DNA of 64,000 nucleotides from Paulownia fortunei (GCA_019321725.1 CM033108.1:4038001-4102000), one strand, 5' to 3'; shown: positions 37,401 through 52,400, numbered from the stretch's first letter. The notes: generated by a model not told the origin, from the sequence alone. Program-made: numbers and translations.

Positions 37401-40400
37401 ACAGAGTAAACTTTGACCTAACTTGCTGCACAAATTGCTGCTCTCTCTTGCTGTGTTTTCCCTTCTCTCCTTCCCCCCCCCCCCTTTCTCTCTTGAACAC
37501 ACATACACACACATTCTCGCTCTGCTTTTGTATCTATCTATCCATCTCCCCTAGCGCGTACACTTTCTTACTCTGTCCAAACAATAATGGATACGTGAGA
37601 TACTTTGAACAAGCTAAAGCTAGCTATGGGAAGTACTGAGAGGCACCTTACTGTTTGATGTGCTCAACATTCTTAACAAGCTACCTGTAAAGCTGCGATT
37701 TCACAAAAGGAACCTTTTGTTTTACATACCATATACATCACCTTTGGGCAGGATTTGATTTTTTCTTTTTGGTAATCCAGTTTCTAAAATTGAAAAAAAT
37801 GAAAATAGTCATGGAGAAAAATGTTTGGTAAACCAACCTATATTTCTTACATTGAAAGTAGCTTTCAATTTTTCCCAAGTTTTGGAAGTAAAAAATTTTA
37901 TTTTCAAAAATTTCAAAATGAGAATTGCCTTAATATTAATGTAAAATTTTTGGGAAGAAGTTTAAAATGCGCAAATAGAATTCTCTGTTCTTCTTTTCTT
38001 TTTTTTGCTACAAGTATTGCTCCTAGGTTTGTTTAAGGGTCAGCATAAGCATCATATAATTGAAGGTGATGTAATCCAAAGGACTAAAACTAGCTGGTTA
38101 ATGGAGAAGCAGATCACAAGTTTTCACTGACCAACAGTTCTTTTATGATTGACTAGATATAGGACTACAATAAGGCTAGCAATGCTATGTGAAATGCTGG
38201 TATAAACATGTAAATGATTTGAGTATTGTTGAGATATTAATATCATGATGGGATTGTGACATTGACATATCTGTGAGCTGGTTGACATGGTGCTTGTTGA
38301 ATATGGTGCTCCTACATATAGAAAACAGATTTCTAGGTGCACAGATTTGCAGATGTAAATGAACTTCTATAATTGTTGAACTTCGGAAACGAGGTCACAT
38401 AAAATTTCTAGTAATGAAAAGAAGATCTGGCCCCAATTTGGATTAACTTTGAAGATTGCACATAGTAGAGTAGAGTGGAAGAAGAGTATCTGGGTATCCT
38501 AGTCCCTGGTAAGCATTGGATAAGGTTTTCTTGAGTTGATTTCACTATTATGGTTGGCTTGTTGTACTCTATCACTTCATCAAAAGAAATGGTGGAATTT
38601 TGCTAACATCAACATGGCTTTGTTTTCTTGGAAAACTTGATGTCAGAAACAAGAGTTCAAAATTCTACTAAGTAAAAATGGAGGCAGCCATTCTTTTTCT
38701 GATGAATAATGTGATGTGCATCTTTTTTTGTCTCTTGGGATTTTTATTTCCTACAATATTTATATATCAATTGTCATTTAGGAGTCCGACGCTGGCTGCT
38801 GTACAGGATTTAGTAATATCAGAGGTGCAACAGAAAAAGCTTCTTTTTGTGCTTCATTCTGATGGGAGCTTTCGAGTTTGGGACCTCTTAAGCCGTGGTA
38901 AAATTTTCAGTCATGTAATGACAGTTCCAACATTGACAGGCAAGTATCCCGTCTGATTTACTATATTCTAATCTCATCATGGAATTGGTTTATATGACTT
39001 GCTTTGCAACATTTAAAATTTTGATACCAAAGTATAATAATATCTTACTCAATATGCTATGCATCAAAATTTTGTTTCATTCCTTTGATCTATCATGGAC
39101 ATGAGTTTCTATGTCTAAAAGAAAGAAAGCAAAGTTCATATTTATATGAACTATTTGCTGTCCAAGAAGGGAAAAATAAGGTGAACTGTCCAATACTAAA
39201 CCAATGACACTTTTGGTAGATAAATGATTAATCGTAACTATGCATTTCATGAGCATAAAAATTGATAATTATAATACTAATGACTAGTATTGCTTTGCCT
39301 ACATTCCTTTAATAAAATCTAGCTTGACAACTTGCCGTCGTAGTGTTGGTGATGTATTACTTATTACAAGGAATGATAGTATAACTTTGGACCTTGAAAA
39401 ATTCTCATTACCCTATCTCAAATAGAACAGGATATGGAATAGAGATGTCTACACTGTAAAATATCTTATAAATCCTCTTATTTCCTTTTGATAGAAAAGA
39501 AATTAGAAAAAAGATTATCAAAGTACAGGATTGAGTCCTTTGGTGGCGAATGAGAAATGCATGAGCATGAAAGATGGAAGCTTTAAGAATGTTTTGTCAA
39601 CTATGCGCTGAAATTATGCCTTATTTTCTTTTGCTTACTGAAATTAAAAAATGCTGGACATTAGTAATATCGGCAGTTCATAAGTTCTCAGACTAGGTCA
39701 TTTACTGTTAATATGATTTTTGGTAATTCTCCTAGCTAATTTTGAATTGGCTAGCTGAGAAATGCTTCTTAGTTTATTTTGGTATATGATCGATCCTCGT
39801 CGTTTTCTTTTTTGTTGAGATATCTACCTTGCTTTGGGGATGGTGCAGACACCAGTTCCTTTAATGATCAAAGAAATACATCTTCATTTTACTTTCCTTA
39901 TTATTTAAAGTGGAACTTTTATGACTCATTTCCTATAATATTCGTTGATAATTTGCGATGGCGTTATAACTAACATGATTTTCATTCACAAATTGTCAGG
40001 TGCATTTGTAAGGCTGTGGGTGGGAGAAGCTAATGATAATACTGGCATAATTCCTTTGGCAATGCTGCATAAACAAAATTTGGTACGTGTTTGGATTGAG
40101 TATTAATCTGTTAGACACCAGTTCTGATTCCAACTTCCCTTTTTGGTCAATCCTAATTTATCTGTATGGTTTTTTTTTTATGTTTTCATAATGGTCGAAA
40201 GCCATGGAAAGATGGTTGTCACTTCATATTGTTTCTGCCAAGTAAATAAATCTCCAGCTTATTAATCTTAACTTTATGCATCCACAGATAGATGTATTTT
40301 CTGGTTACTTTCCGAGCAAGCAAAATTTCTGATATTCTGTCATTCTTTAAGCAAACCATATGGAAAGGATACAATTTCACATGTTTTTCTCTACTGTAAA

Positions 40401-43400
40401 TAAAGAGATCGCAAAAGTATTTTTAGACCAGAATACTCTCATATTTGTGGATTTGACCCTTGTCCATGTGTAAGAATCTTGAAATCGTCAGGATGGAATA
40501 TCTGATTTTATTGCCCAATTTTAAGGCTCTGCAATGTATTGTCCTGGGCATGTTCTTTACTCCATATGTGTAAACTGTAGGTGGATTCATTGTTTGTATT
40601 ATTAAATGTCATAAGGTCAGTCATTCTCTTTCCACATAATTGATGACATAATGGTAGCATGATGTGTTTTTTAGAAATTTTGCCTTAAAAACTCTTTTTG
40701 TCCTTTCATTTAAGGCTTCGCAGTGTGCTTTTGGTCATTTTCTGCTGATATCATGAAGAAACTTTATATTATTTGTAGTCAATTACAAAGTACTTGTAGA
40801 ATGCTCTGTTTAGGCAATTTCCATTTTTAAGCCTTAATCTGCATCAAGTGATCTATGGTTTCATTTTGCATTCTAAATTGTGCCTATGACAAGCATGGCT
40901 AATAGTTTGTAGAAGCCTCCTTTGTTAACTGTCTTTTCCAAGTCGTTGAATTTAAAGCTTCAAATCGTTACTAGGTATCACCGGTCTATTATTAACCAAC
41001 AAAAGACAAACAAAAGCTTTACTGACTTTATTGGTCAAACATTACTTAATGTTCTTAATTTTATCTTCTAACTCAATATAGTAAAGCATCTCGTATTTGC
41101 AGAATAATTGAACAATTAGGATTATTTGACTTGATTCCCAAAAGCTGATCTTACCCCTTCTTCAATTAGGTTGGATTTGTCGTGGGATTTGATTGAAATT
41201 GATAGTCAAATGCTTCCTCAACCAGTCGGTGTTGATTATGAACTATTAGAAACAGTATAGCAGAAAAAAACCAGAATATCCTGGTGCTTATCCGAAGCTA
41301 TGAACAGTTTGTCCCTGTTGGCTTGTGGCAACAACTGCCCTCGTGGCAATTGTTGGGAGGGGATCATGGCAATTGTGAGGAAGGAGATTTTTGGCCAGTG
41401 TGCCAGCATTGCCCTTGTGGCAAGTGTTGGGAAGGGGATTGTTGGACTGTGTGGTAGCAATTTCCCTTGTGGCGGAGGCAAAAGTGTAGGCCTGCAGGCC
41501 ATAGTTGAAACACGGTGCTTGGGCTGCTGTGAAGGTTTAAAGATTTGAGTTGTTCCTTGCTATCAGCAATAGCTGTTAATATAGCGGTAGATGCTTTGCC
41601 CTAAGGTCATGAATGCTAATTTTAGAAAATCATGTTGTTTGGTGAGTGGTGATAGGTTATATGAAGCTTTTTCGCAGCTATAAATCAAAGGGAAGATAAG
41701 TCTGAACATAGCAACAGGGAATCTGAAACAAAGAAGAAATAGAGTGCGGAAAAGGAAAAGGGAAAGAAAGAACAAGAGAAGGGAAACAGAACGGAAAGAG
41801 AAGTTTGTGAAGGTTTATCAATTTACACAAAAGAAATACTAATTCTTACTTATAATCCATTCTATAAAAAATAAAGAGATCACACATGTATGAATTGACT
41901 TGAAAATTTATCCTGTCAAAACAAGGAATTGGACCCTTAAGTGGACCACTACTGTATTAATTTCAAGAATAATACAAGACAAGTAAGGCTCCAAATAAAA
42001 CTTTTAAGTAGCAATACATGTTTGATGATGGGGTGTTTGGCCTCTTGTCCCATTGCAGTGGTTTCAAATGTGAATTGTTGGAACATTTTTGTGACAATAC
42101 TGTATTGAAGGAGATTAAAATATATTGATAGGGTCCAATCACAGTCAAATTCATACTACATTGGCCAATCGTTTGAACTTAGCTACTGTTTTAAATTCAT
42201 AGAGGATGTGGAAAAACTAAATAGTGAAATATGATCATCCTGAATTTAAGTTGTCTGGGCATATATGCCATTTGAGGCACATACTGAAATAAGGAAGCTG
42301 ACTTGAACAGTTTTGGGTCTATCACAGTTGGGGTTGAGATCATGCTTTTCTGCCCGTATATCTGAAACTCTGGTTGTAAATCAGGCAGAAGGATTTACTT
42401 CTGTAGGATCATTGTGTCCAAATATCAGATGCTGCACGATAGATGCATAATTAGGTGTATGGGCAGAAGATGCATCTTGCATATTCAGAAAGAATAATGA
42501 TTTAAATAATTTATTTTTTATAGTTGCCCAATGTTTTGCTTGGATTATTCTTGGTGCAGACTAAGTTGCAGTGCATTTGTTGTTGAAATGGTAATTTAGA
42601 CTTGATTAGATTTCTGACACAATTATCCAACTGATTCTGTAGCATTGATTCATGCTTCTGACAGTCTTGACATTGAAATTTGCTCATTCTTTTTTGGCAA
42701 ATTGTTAAGGAAGTTAGCACAGAAACAATCTTTCTATACGACCTTCATTGTAACGTGGGAGACAGGATACCGTTGTCCCTGGAGCCTTCATTGAAAAAAA
42801 TCTCTTTGGGAGAGGTAATTAGATATGTTACCCTATTCTGTACTGCTTATCATTTCATCGGCCAATTCCCAAGCATTGCATTATGTCTGCTTCCTGAATT
42901 TTTCAAGGGTGGACCTATTGATGTGAAACTTACTTCAAACAAAGTGTGGATTCTCAAGGAAGAGGGACTCATAATGCAGGACTTGTTTGGTAATAACGTC
43001 ACGGAGTAAGTTACTCAATGTTTGTGATTTATTGTTGCTTTCATTTGTGGGTTATTTTAACTGAACTACACATTTTCTGCTGAAATTCTTCTTTTAAAAA
43101 TTATATAATTTTAGATGCTTCTTTCTTTATGTTCTTTTGGGATCTTTTCGATACATTTGGTCTTTGTTTAGAAATGCTTAGGGATCCTTGCTCTTTGGGG
43201 CCTTGCACATCTGCATTTCCTTGACTTTAGTCTGGGATAGTTTGAACTGAGTTGATACATGTAGCATTTTTGGAATTTTGTTTTTTAGTTTTTTAGTTTT
43301 TTTTCAATCATTAAAACTTTTCTTGAAGAGTTAGATTAACCTGTTCTCTGCTCAAGTGTAGCTAACACTCATTTTTGTGTGTTAGGGGATTAGCACATTA

Positions 43401-46400
43401 CTATGCTTTGCAGGAAACTTTCGTTGCTGACCTGCTATTTCAAAGTTCTGAGCATTCTTCAGATGATCTTCTTTGGCTTGCCTATTCAGCATTTTCATCT
43501 GTGAAGGTGCTATAATCCATTTCACTTTGTTGACCCATTTTATGTCGTTATAGCTCATTAGTTTTTGCAATGCCCTGCTGATATTTATATCCTAGTGATT
43601 GTTGCACAAATTTTGTATCTAGTTGAAAGCGTGAAATAATGTTCTTAAAATCCTCTAGTTTTGATGATTTATTCTTAATGAATTTTTAAACACTCCCTTA
43701 AAATTTGATCCTACTTGCGCTGCATGTGCAAGAGGCTATGTGGTGAACTTGGTCATTATATTGGTTGAAAACAGTGTGTTTTACCTCCAGTGCATGTTCT
43801 TGATGTTCTCCTTATAGTAATGCCTTTAAATGATCCTGTTTAATTCACAAGTTTTAGGCTTATGGTTTAAGCATGTGTCGGGCTACAATGGTTGTGGTAC
43901 CTTAGGTGACCAAATTTGATGCATAATTTTGAGCTGGAATGAAGCTAAATGCATTGAAAAACACTTTCTAAGATTCTTAGGTTCTACGTATGAGAATGCT
44001 GAGTTATATGAGATATCTCTATACGCTATACTGTGTTTCTTGGTAATCTCTATGATTTTACTATCTAATCAGGCAAACGATATAAATGAAGGTGATCACA
44101 CTAAAGTTGATATCCTTGTGACAGCAACTTCTTTCTTGTCCCCTGAGATCTATATTGGAGATATAGCCACATGGTCGTACTTCTCCAGCTGACCCCAGTG
44201 AATGCTTTCCCCAAGGGATGTTGATGTGGGGTAGATTGGAAAGCCCTCCATTGGAAGATTAAAAGATATTGAGACAGCAGCAGAAAGAGAACTGCGAGGC
44301 TGTAGGCCTTGTTTTTGGGATAAGACAACTGGAAACCTAATTGAGATGATTAAGTGATGGATAAAGGTTGAGGACGGGATAAGAATGGTCTGGTGGGTTT
44401 CCTGGTAGTTGTTTCCTTACTATGGTTAGTGTAACAACTCACAAATATTTGGATGAATTGGAGGACATATTTTGTTTATTTGTTGTCTGGGCGTAATGAG
44501 CTTCTTAAAAACAATGGCCTATCTTTAAGTGGACCGTTTAGGTTAAATGAACTGCATGTAAACTGTTGGACTATTATTACTCTTGTACTCTTATAATCAT
44601 TGATGTCGTCATCACTGGCAACCATTCTATTGTTGAGAACATGAGATTTTATTGATATGAGGAAGGGATTGTACAACTTTGTATGACACCTGGTCAATTA
44701 GAAATACATGTCAAATATGAGTTATAGTTCTGATAAATCCTATCATTTGTCTCATGCACCCCTCTGCCAAACCTCACCAGATAGCCTTGGATTAGAGAGT
44801 TCATTTGGAAATAGCTTTTTCTTCGAATTGTTTTCTAGAAATGATTCCTCCCTAATAATAACAATTGTTTTTAAATAAATGATCACTGGGATATCCTCAA
44901 AATTATGAAAATATTTGCATGAGTCTTTTGGAGTTCAAACTCAAACGTCAGAGATAGTAATTGGGTCTTTGCATCTGCGGCTAGTTATTAATTTGGACCT
45001 CCTATGTGTACTATAGACCAAATAACTGCATTCACAGGGCTATTTCCAATTTAGTGGAGGCCAATGGGGAAGGATAAGAAAGGTAAGTTCACGGATTAAT
45101 ATTTTTGTAAGTATTGATTCGGGATTTTGATCTTCTAGGTTAGATGATATAATCCAAGGAAAAGTAATGCAAAAGGTATTATCTCCAAATATCCTCCCAA
45201 AAGAAACTTAAGTGCTTGAAATGAATAAGAGGACAAAAAAATGCCAATTTTCTTTAGCAAAGAAGCCTAAGGGGTCGCCATGAGCAAGGTACTTAACTGA
45301 TGTAGCTAAACTATCACCACTTTCTAAACATTGTGCTAAAGGGGTCCATTTTGCAAAAGCAGCAAGTTCAGAAATTTAATTTGTGGTCTTTTCTCTTTAC
45401 AGGCATCCTGCTTAACTTTAGGATAAGATTCTGCTTTCATTGACTTATGGTTAGTTTAGATGTCATTGGAAGCACTGTGAGTGCTGGAGAGATGGTTAGA
45501 CTCTGAACTTGTGTAGATTTATGAAATTCCTCATCTCATTATGGTCCTGTGATAATGTTCTCTGGTCTTCTGTAAAATGAAATGGAATGTATGCCTTTTT
45601 TTAATACTTAACATTTGCTATTCAATTGCAAAGGCCTTCATGTTCTTTTAGTTGTACAGTGACAATTGTTCTGTAAGTTTATGAAGAATTATGTTAACAA
45701 AATATCTTCAGCACAAATATTTAATCATGAAGTGTCTGAAAATGGGTCAAATTACGTTTAAGAAGAATTGTACTCCTGAGCTACATAAATTTTGGTGAGA
45801 TGGGATATTATATTACTGATAAATGTGATTAGATAATCAGATGGTGGGAGTTTAGTTCAATAAACATATATGTGTAGATTATATTTGGTGCTGTTGCATA
45901 TATAATTTCCTTGCAACTGTAGGCATGTTAAAAACTATTTCTTGTTGTGCAGGAGGAAGTAGCCCCATTTGTATCTTCTGTTTTTTTGCGTGCATTGCTT
46001 ACTCCTGGGGTTCATTGCAATGCTGTTCTGAGGCAAACTTTAGGAGATTACAACAAGCACTTCACTGAATCCGAGTTTGGTTCCTTCACTCTTGATGGTC
46101 TGAAAAGTGAAATTTTGTCACTGATTGAGCATCAGGTATTTTTTTTTGATACCCTTTAATTATTTTGAAGAGCAGTATTCAAGAGACATATGTTCCTTTT
46201 ATTACTGTACTTTCGCATCCCCTCACCTCCAAGACATGTTTCTGCTCCTTTAAACTTCTGGACACTACATACTTACTCTATCTTTATTTTCTTAACGTTC
46301 CTACGAATCATTAGTGGTGTTCATTCGGTATTACCGTACCAAAACCGAAATTTCAGTATGCCAACATACCATACCGGATACAAAACCGAATTGATCGGTT

Positions 46401-49400
46401 CAGTTCGGTAATTACTGAACTTTTTTCGGTATTTCAGTTTGATATTTTGGTAACCAATTTTTTTTTTAATATTTATTTAAAAAGAATATTATAATTGTAT
46501 TTATATTTTCCAGTCTTTATTTTTTATTTTTGGTTAGTAAGAAAAATGAAAATAGTATAAAAATAAATAATAAAAATAAAATATGTATATAAAAATACAT
46601 AAAAATAATAATTTGGCATTTGGTACGATTTGGTAAACTGAAACCATACCGAATGCCGAAATTCATAAAAATCAAAACCGAATGGCGAACCGAATTTTTC
46701 AGTTATTTTTGGTTTTGGTTCGATTTGGTCGGTACACCGAACGGTGAACACCCTTACGAATCATGTCAAGTCATGTCAATAACTTTGACCTTCAGTTAAT
46801 TTTGAAGGATCCTTAAAATTGCCTGGTTGCCTTTTATCGAATTGAGCTAAAAAAATAAAAAAATAAAAAAATAAAAAAATAATAAATAAGTAAATAAAAT
46901 CAAAAGGCCATCATCATTAGAAAATACAAGTGTTGTAATTCAACGGTTCAAACTGGAACTACATCTGATATATATGTCATTTTTTATGCTTTCCCTCTTG
47001 ATTTTTTGTTGTTGTCACAGTTGTTGCTGCTGTTTTTGACTTCTTTTTACTTATTTATTCATTGTAAAGGGAATGGGTGTTCAAGAAGTAATTGGGAGTT
47101 GATAGATGCATATTCTCTTGTAGGGTGGAAGTGAAAGTCCAGTCTCCATTCTTCAATGTTGGAAAGCTTTTTGCGCTCGTTATGTGAATAATTGGTGTAA
47201 ATACAATGCAGCATGTGGTCTGCTCATGGATCCATTAACAGGTGCTATTGGTTTAGTCAGGAACAACACAATCTCTCTCTGCCGTGGCTTGGAGGATGTA
47301 GAGCATATTATCTATGGTATACCTGACTTTGTATTAATGTCAAATTATTTGCATGAGCCCTTCAACTTCACTGATTTAATCTACTCACTGCAATTGTTTC
47401 CAATGCATAATTTGCTGGACTTATATTCTACCAGGTTCTTTCGAGGAACAAAACAAGTATATAAGCCCTGGATTGGTTTATTCTGGTGATGAGCTTGATC
47501 GAAAAATTCTATTTGAGTTGCTACAATGTGTTCGAAATGTGAGCCAGCAGTTAGGCAAAGCTTCATCAGCTATATTTTATGAGTCACTTCTTACCACACC
47601 TCAAATATCATCCGAGGAGGTTGTTTCTCGTTTTCTAAAGATACTAGAAACTGGATATAGTTCTTCAACTGCTGCTACACTAATATCTGAACTCGGAGCT
47701 GATACTGCTTGGGAGAAAGAATTGTCAAATCACAGAAACCTAAGAAAATTTTCAACAAATATGTTTTTGTCCCTTCGTGCATTGTGCCATAAAGCTAACT
47801 CGTGGGGCAAGGTTTTGGATGTGGTTGAGAGCTACTTAAAGTTTTTAGTGCCTCACAAAATCGTACTCAATTCGGATGCTGAAGCGATTTTCCATATAAA
47901 TGGTTCTGCAGTAGTGCAGTCCACTTCCCAAATTGCCAAAGTGATGTTTGAATCTGTGTTGGATGTTCTTATGCTGCTAAGCTATATGACTAGCATCAGT
48001 GGGCAGGTCAGTTTGCATTAAACTACATTGCACACCCAAAAGTGAATTCATGATATCTCACATTGCTTTTTATTTCTTTTCATGACTTTCAGAAAATTAA
48101 CTTATCTGTAATCCTGCACTTTTTTTCACCTAATTGGCCTATCAAGATATGAAGGGTTTCTTTTTTAACTATATCACTGTTATGTGTGATAAACCCTTTG
48201 GAAACGAGCTGTGGAAGCAGTCGTAAAATGTGTGAAACACCTAGAAAGCATAACAGACCCACTATACTTGGATCCTCCAAAACCAGTTTTAAGTTCTCAG
48301 TTAGCATGGTAAAGTTATATTAATCGAACCTGTCATTATTGAAGAGCGAAATATTTAGTTTCTGGATTATCACATCTATTTTCTGTTCCTACTAATGCTT
48401 GCTAAATTGTTATATCTGAGAAAACTTATTTCCCTGCCAGTTTATATTCCATTTTTTGTTGCACAAAATATTATGTGTTATACATGCTTGGTTTTCGTGA
48501 AGTAAATACATTTTATGCTACATAATCATCTGATATTCTTGGAGAGATTTAATTGTTCAATAGTCCTTTTTGGGGTGACAAGGCTTATATTTTTTAGTTG
48601 ATTCATGTGAATAACTGTGTTCCCCCACCCCATCTAATAGAATAATAACGAAGCTGACATCTCTCTGATTCCCTTGGAGAATCAAGATTTGATTGGAAAT
48701 TTTATGTCATAAATATTGAAGCTTGAAAAGATCATATAATTCGTATCACTTTGTTTAAATGGCTCCCATGGTGCGATCTTAATAGTGTGAACCTCTATGT
48801 GACTGGAACTATCTGTACACCCCCCCAACACACACACACGGCACCTCTCTCAACGTTCATGTTTTAAAGTTGAGCTGTTTCCATAAACCATCTTTAAAAC
48901 TTGAGTTGCAGTTTTATTTCGTGCAACAAAGCAACTTATTCCCTTTCCTTTGCAGATTAACATGTCACATGATGATGTTTCAAGAGTTAAACTCGAGTTA
49001 ATGCCGATGATTCAAGAAATTGTTACAGAGTGGCATATTATTCATTTCTTTGGGACCACACCATCTGAATCTCCTGCAATTGAAGATTTTAGTTATCAGC
49101 TTTCATCCTTACAAATTGGTAGGACCAAATAATGAGCTTTGATGAGTTCACTTTTGGTTGCTCGTTTTGTTTCTGCTTATTACCCATCATATACATGTGA
49201 TTATTTATCAATGAACAGATGCTTAACAAATTTCTTTGAGATAGGTTTATTTATTAGTTGACATTAAGCTTTATGGTCAATGTTAGGCCTTATTGGTACA
49301 AAAGAAATGCTGATTAGAATTGTGATGTATGACTGGGTAATCATGCAACTGGAGTTTCTTTTCACTGTTTTTGAGTTTGCTGTTCTAGACAGCTAGACTG

Positions 49401-52400
49401 GCGCCTGAGTTTTTTCCTTTTTCATGCTTTCCAATTGATCCTTGTCAGATAGCAATGTGGATAAAAGATTGTGGAATGGGAGGCTTGGAAAATCTGAATT
49501 TTCTTTGGCATTTATCCTATTACTGAGTATGCAAAGTTCCTCCCGAGAACTGGGGAATCTCTCTTTCAGTCGACTTCCAAATCCCAGCAGCTTAATTAGT
49601 TTAAGTAGGGAGTTCACCAGCTGGATAATATGGGGAAGAAGTGGAGAAGAATCTTCTGTATTCTTCAGCAATTCCATTGATCTTGCGCTAGTCTTACTTA
49701 GACATGGCCAGTACAATGCCACTGAGGTTTCTGCTTTTTATTTCTTAACTACTATACCTGTGTGCTCAGATTTTGGACAAGAAAGTCCTGAGACAAGTTC
49801 TTGTTTTTTCTAGTATTTGCTTACTTTGGTGGATGCATATTCACGCAAGGAGAAAATGTTTGAAAGCCTTCAGGCAGTGGATGGCAAATTTTCTGCACTC
49901 TTCCATCTTCTTGGGTGTTGTCTTGTTGCTCAGACACAACATGGATTGCATAGAACAGTTAAAGACAGAAAAGTCGGGGAAGCGCTTTGCTGCTTTTTCA
50001 GGTATGTAAAGATCTTTGTGAGACATGATTTCAGGTTTGACAATAATTGAAAGGGAATGCATAGGTTAGGGTGTTCAGCAGGGATGGAGTCAGGATTATT
50101 GTATAGGGGGGTGACATTGCATCATTAAAAATATAATATTAATTAATTATTTTTTTCACATATAAAAATATATTTTTGTTGTGATTTTTTCTTTAATTAT
50201 TAAAAAATAAATATAAATATAAATCACAACACGTGATATTTATACATAATTTTTTTATATCTATCATATTTCCATAAGTATTCAAACAAAAATCTTCTAA
50301 ACAAAAATGAGAACTAATTCAAATTCAATCCAAAATAAAAACAAAAACTAACTTACAAAATTAGAAAAAATGATCTAGAAATTGTAATAACTTTCACAGT
50401 TTCATCACAATCTTATGAGTCATTTTTAAGTGTCAAAAACTTTCTTATTATTATAAAAAAGAAAAGTTTTCTTCAAATAAAATGCAATTTATATAAGTAC
50501 ATTTGTAAAAGATTACTTGAGGAAAAGTCTAATCGTGAAACCGTAATGTTGTGAAATCATGTCTCATAGGGTAATTGAAATGAGATGAAAATATAATTCT
50601 CATTTGACCAAACGAAATTGAAAAGTTAATGAAACGCAAAGTATTGGACGAATGAAACTCAATAAAATTAAATAATTGATGTTTTAAGAAACCAATGAAT
50701 CAAAAATATATTAAAAAACTAACGAAGTTCTTAATTGCTTTTGTTGTGAAAGAGACCTATTATTCAAATAAAAACAATTCTTAACATTAATAAAAATTTA
50801 TGGTAATATGTCAAAAATAGATTTTGCCAATTATGCTTGCTTTCAAAAACTAGTGCATGAATATGAGTATTATTTCATAACCATTAACCAAATGAAATGA
50901 AATTTATATCATGAAAACCTACACTTGTGATATCTTAATGAGAATTAGGATAATCTCAAATAATTAGCAAACAAAGTGGAATCAAATAAGTTAAAACTAA
51001 AAACTAAAAATTAAAAATAACAATAATGAGTATTTTTTTACTAAAGTAAGCCATGTTTGTACAAGCGGAATCATAATAAAATTTTAAAGTTAGTACAAAT
51101 GCATATTGGAACTTTGTATTAATAATAAATTCCATCACCTAAAATTTTCAAAAAAATAAAGTTTATTTTAGAACATCTTTAAATTTATTACATTTACATA
51201 TTCAAAATAGGATTATAAAAATTTGAGGGGGGCGACTAGGATAATTAAATTATTTAAGAAGGGGCAAAAATTTTAAATTTATGAAACTTGTGTTAAAATT
51301 AGAATTTTAAAAAATTGTGGCCCCCCCTTCCGTTTCTGGTGTTCAGATATGATTGAAAGAGATTGTAGATGCATCTCTATGATTTATCTTCCCTTTGTAC
51401 ATGAACGCTCTTTGTGGGACTTGTTCATTGTATCTTTCTACTTGTGCTTGTCCATCTCTGGGGCTTATTTGCTTACAAGGTTGGGCTGGTTGTGGTTGGT
51501 TTTCTTATTCTAGTTGTCCATTATTCACTACCATATATTATTATTTACTTGAATATTTGTTTTGGTTTCATTCAAATGATGGTTTAAATGGATATCTGTC
51601 AGAACTTGTATCTGTCTGAACTTCCTTTGAGTTCTAATTTTGAGCTGCAAACTAAGCCACTGTATCAACAAATAGAAGGAAGGTTTATATATCTCTTACA
51701 ATGTTTGTTTTTCAGAGCTGCATCAATCAAAGGATCTTCCAAAGCTTTGCAAAGCTTGCCACATGAAGCAGGATGGTTGCGAATTGATTTCAGTTACGTT
51801 AACCTTTAATCATACTTTTATTGTATTTTTGCCCTTGCTAAATTTATGCATGTGTGTTACTGCTTCTTTGTTTCATGGAGTTCCTTATTTCTTTCCCAGG
51901 CAGTTCCCCCTCAGCTGCAGCATGGAAGCTTCAATATTATCAATGGGTGATGCAGCTATTTGAACAATATAATGTGAGTGAAGCTGCTTGCCAATTTGCT
52001 CTGGCTGCACTTGAGCAAATTGATGAAGCTCTTAGCACTGTAGATAGCAGATCCAGGGAGAATCCTGGGAATCAGTGACCACTGTGAAGGGCAGACTCTG
52101 GGCGAATGTCTTTAAATTCACTTTGGATCTTAATAATTACCATGATGCATATTGTGCAATAATTTCAAATCCAGATGAAGAAAGCAAGACAATATGTTTG
52201 AGGCGTTTCATCATAGTTCTTTACGAGCGTGGTGCTGTAAAGGTTTTGTGGCTATTCTTACCACTCTGTCTCATTCTATTTTTTCCTGGATTATTACCCT
52301 CTTTCCATGAATTTGTTGAATTATTATTAAAGCTTTCCGATATTGGGAGTTGAAGAATGGAATAGAATAGACAAATTATTAAATCCTACCATTTAATCTT

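Noticed and set aside
37349..37639. 96-codon frame with a C-run and CT-rich repeats
   Set aside because: Low-complexity intronic sequence in NUP160 intron 4; no homology.
46524..46751. 75-codon minus-strand open frame
   Set aside because: It lies wholly inside the hAT MITE at 46312–46756 and reads through its inverted repeat words.
49773..50050. Two overlapping alternative frames over NUP160 exon 15
   Set aside because: Only the frame beginning YLLTLVDAYSRKEK is in phase with both neighbouring exons.
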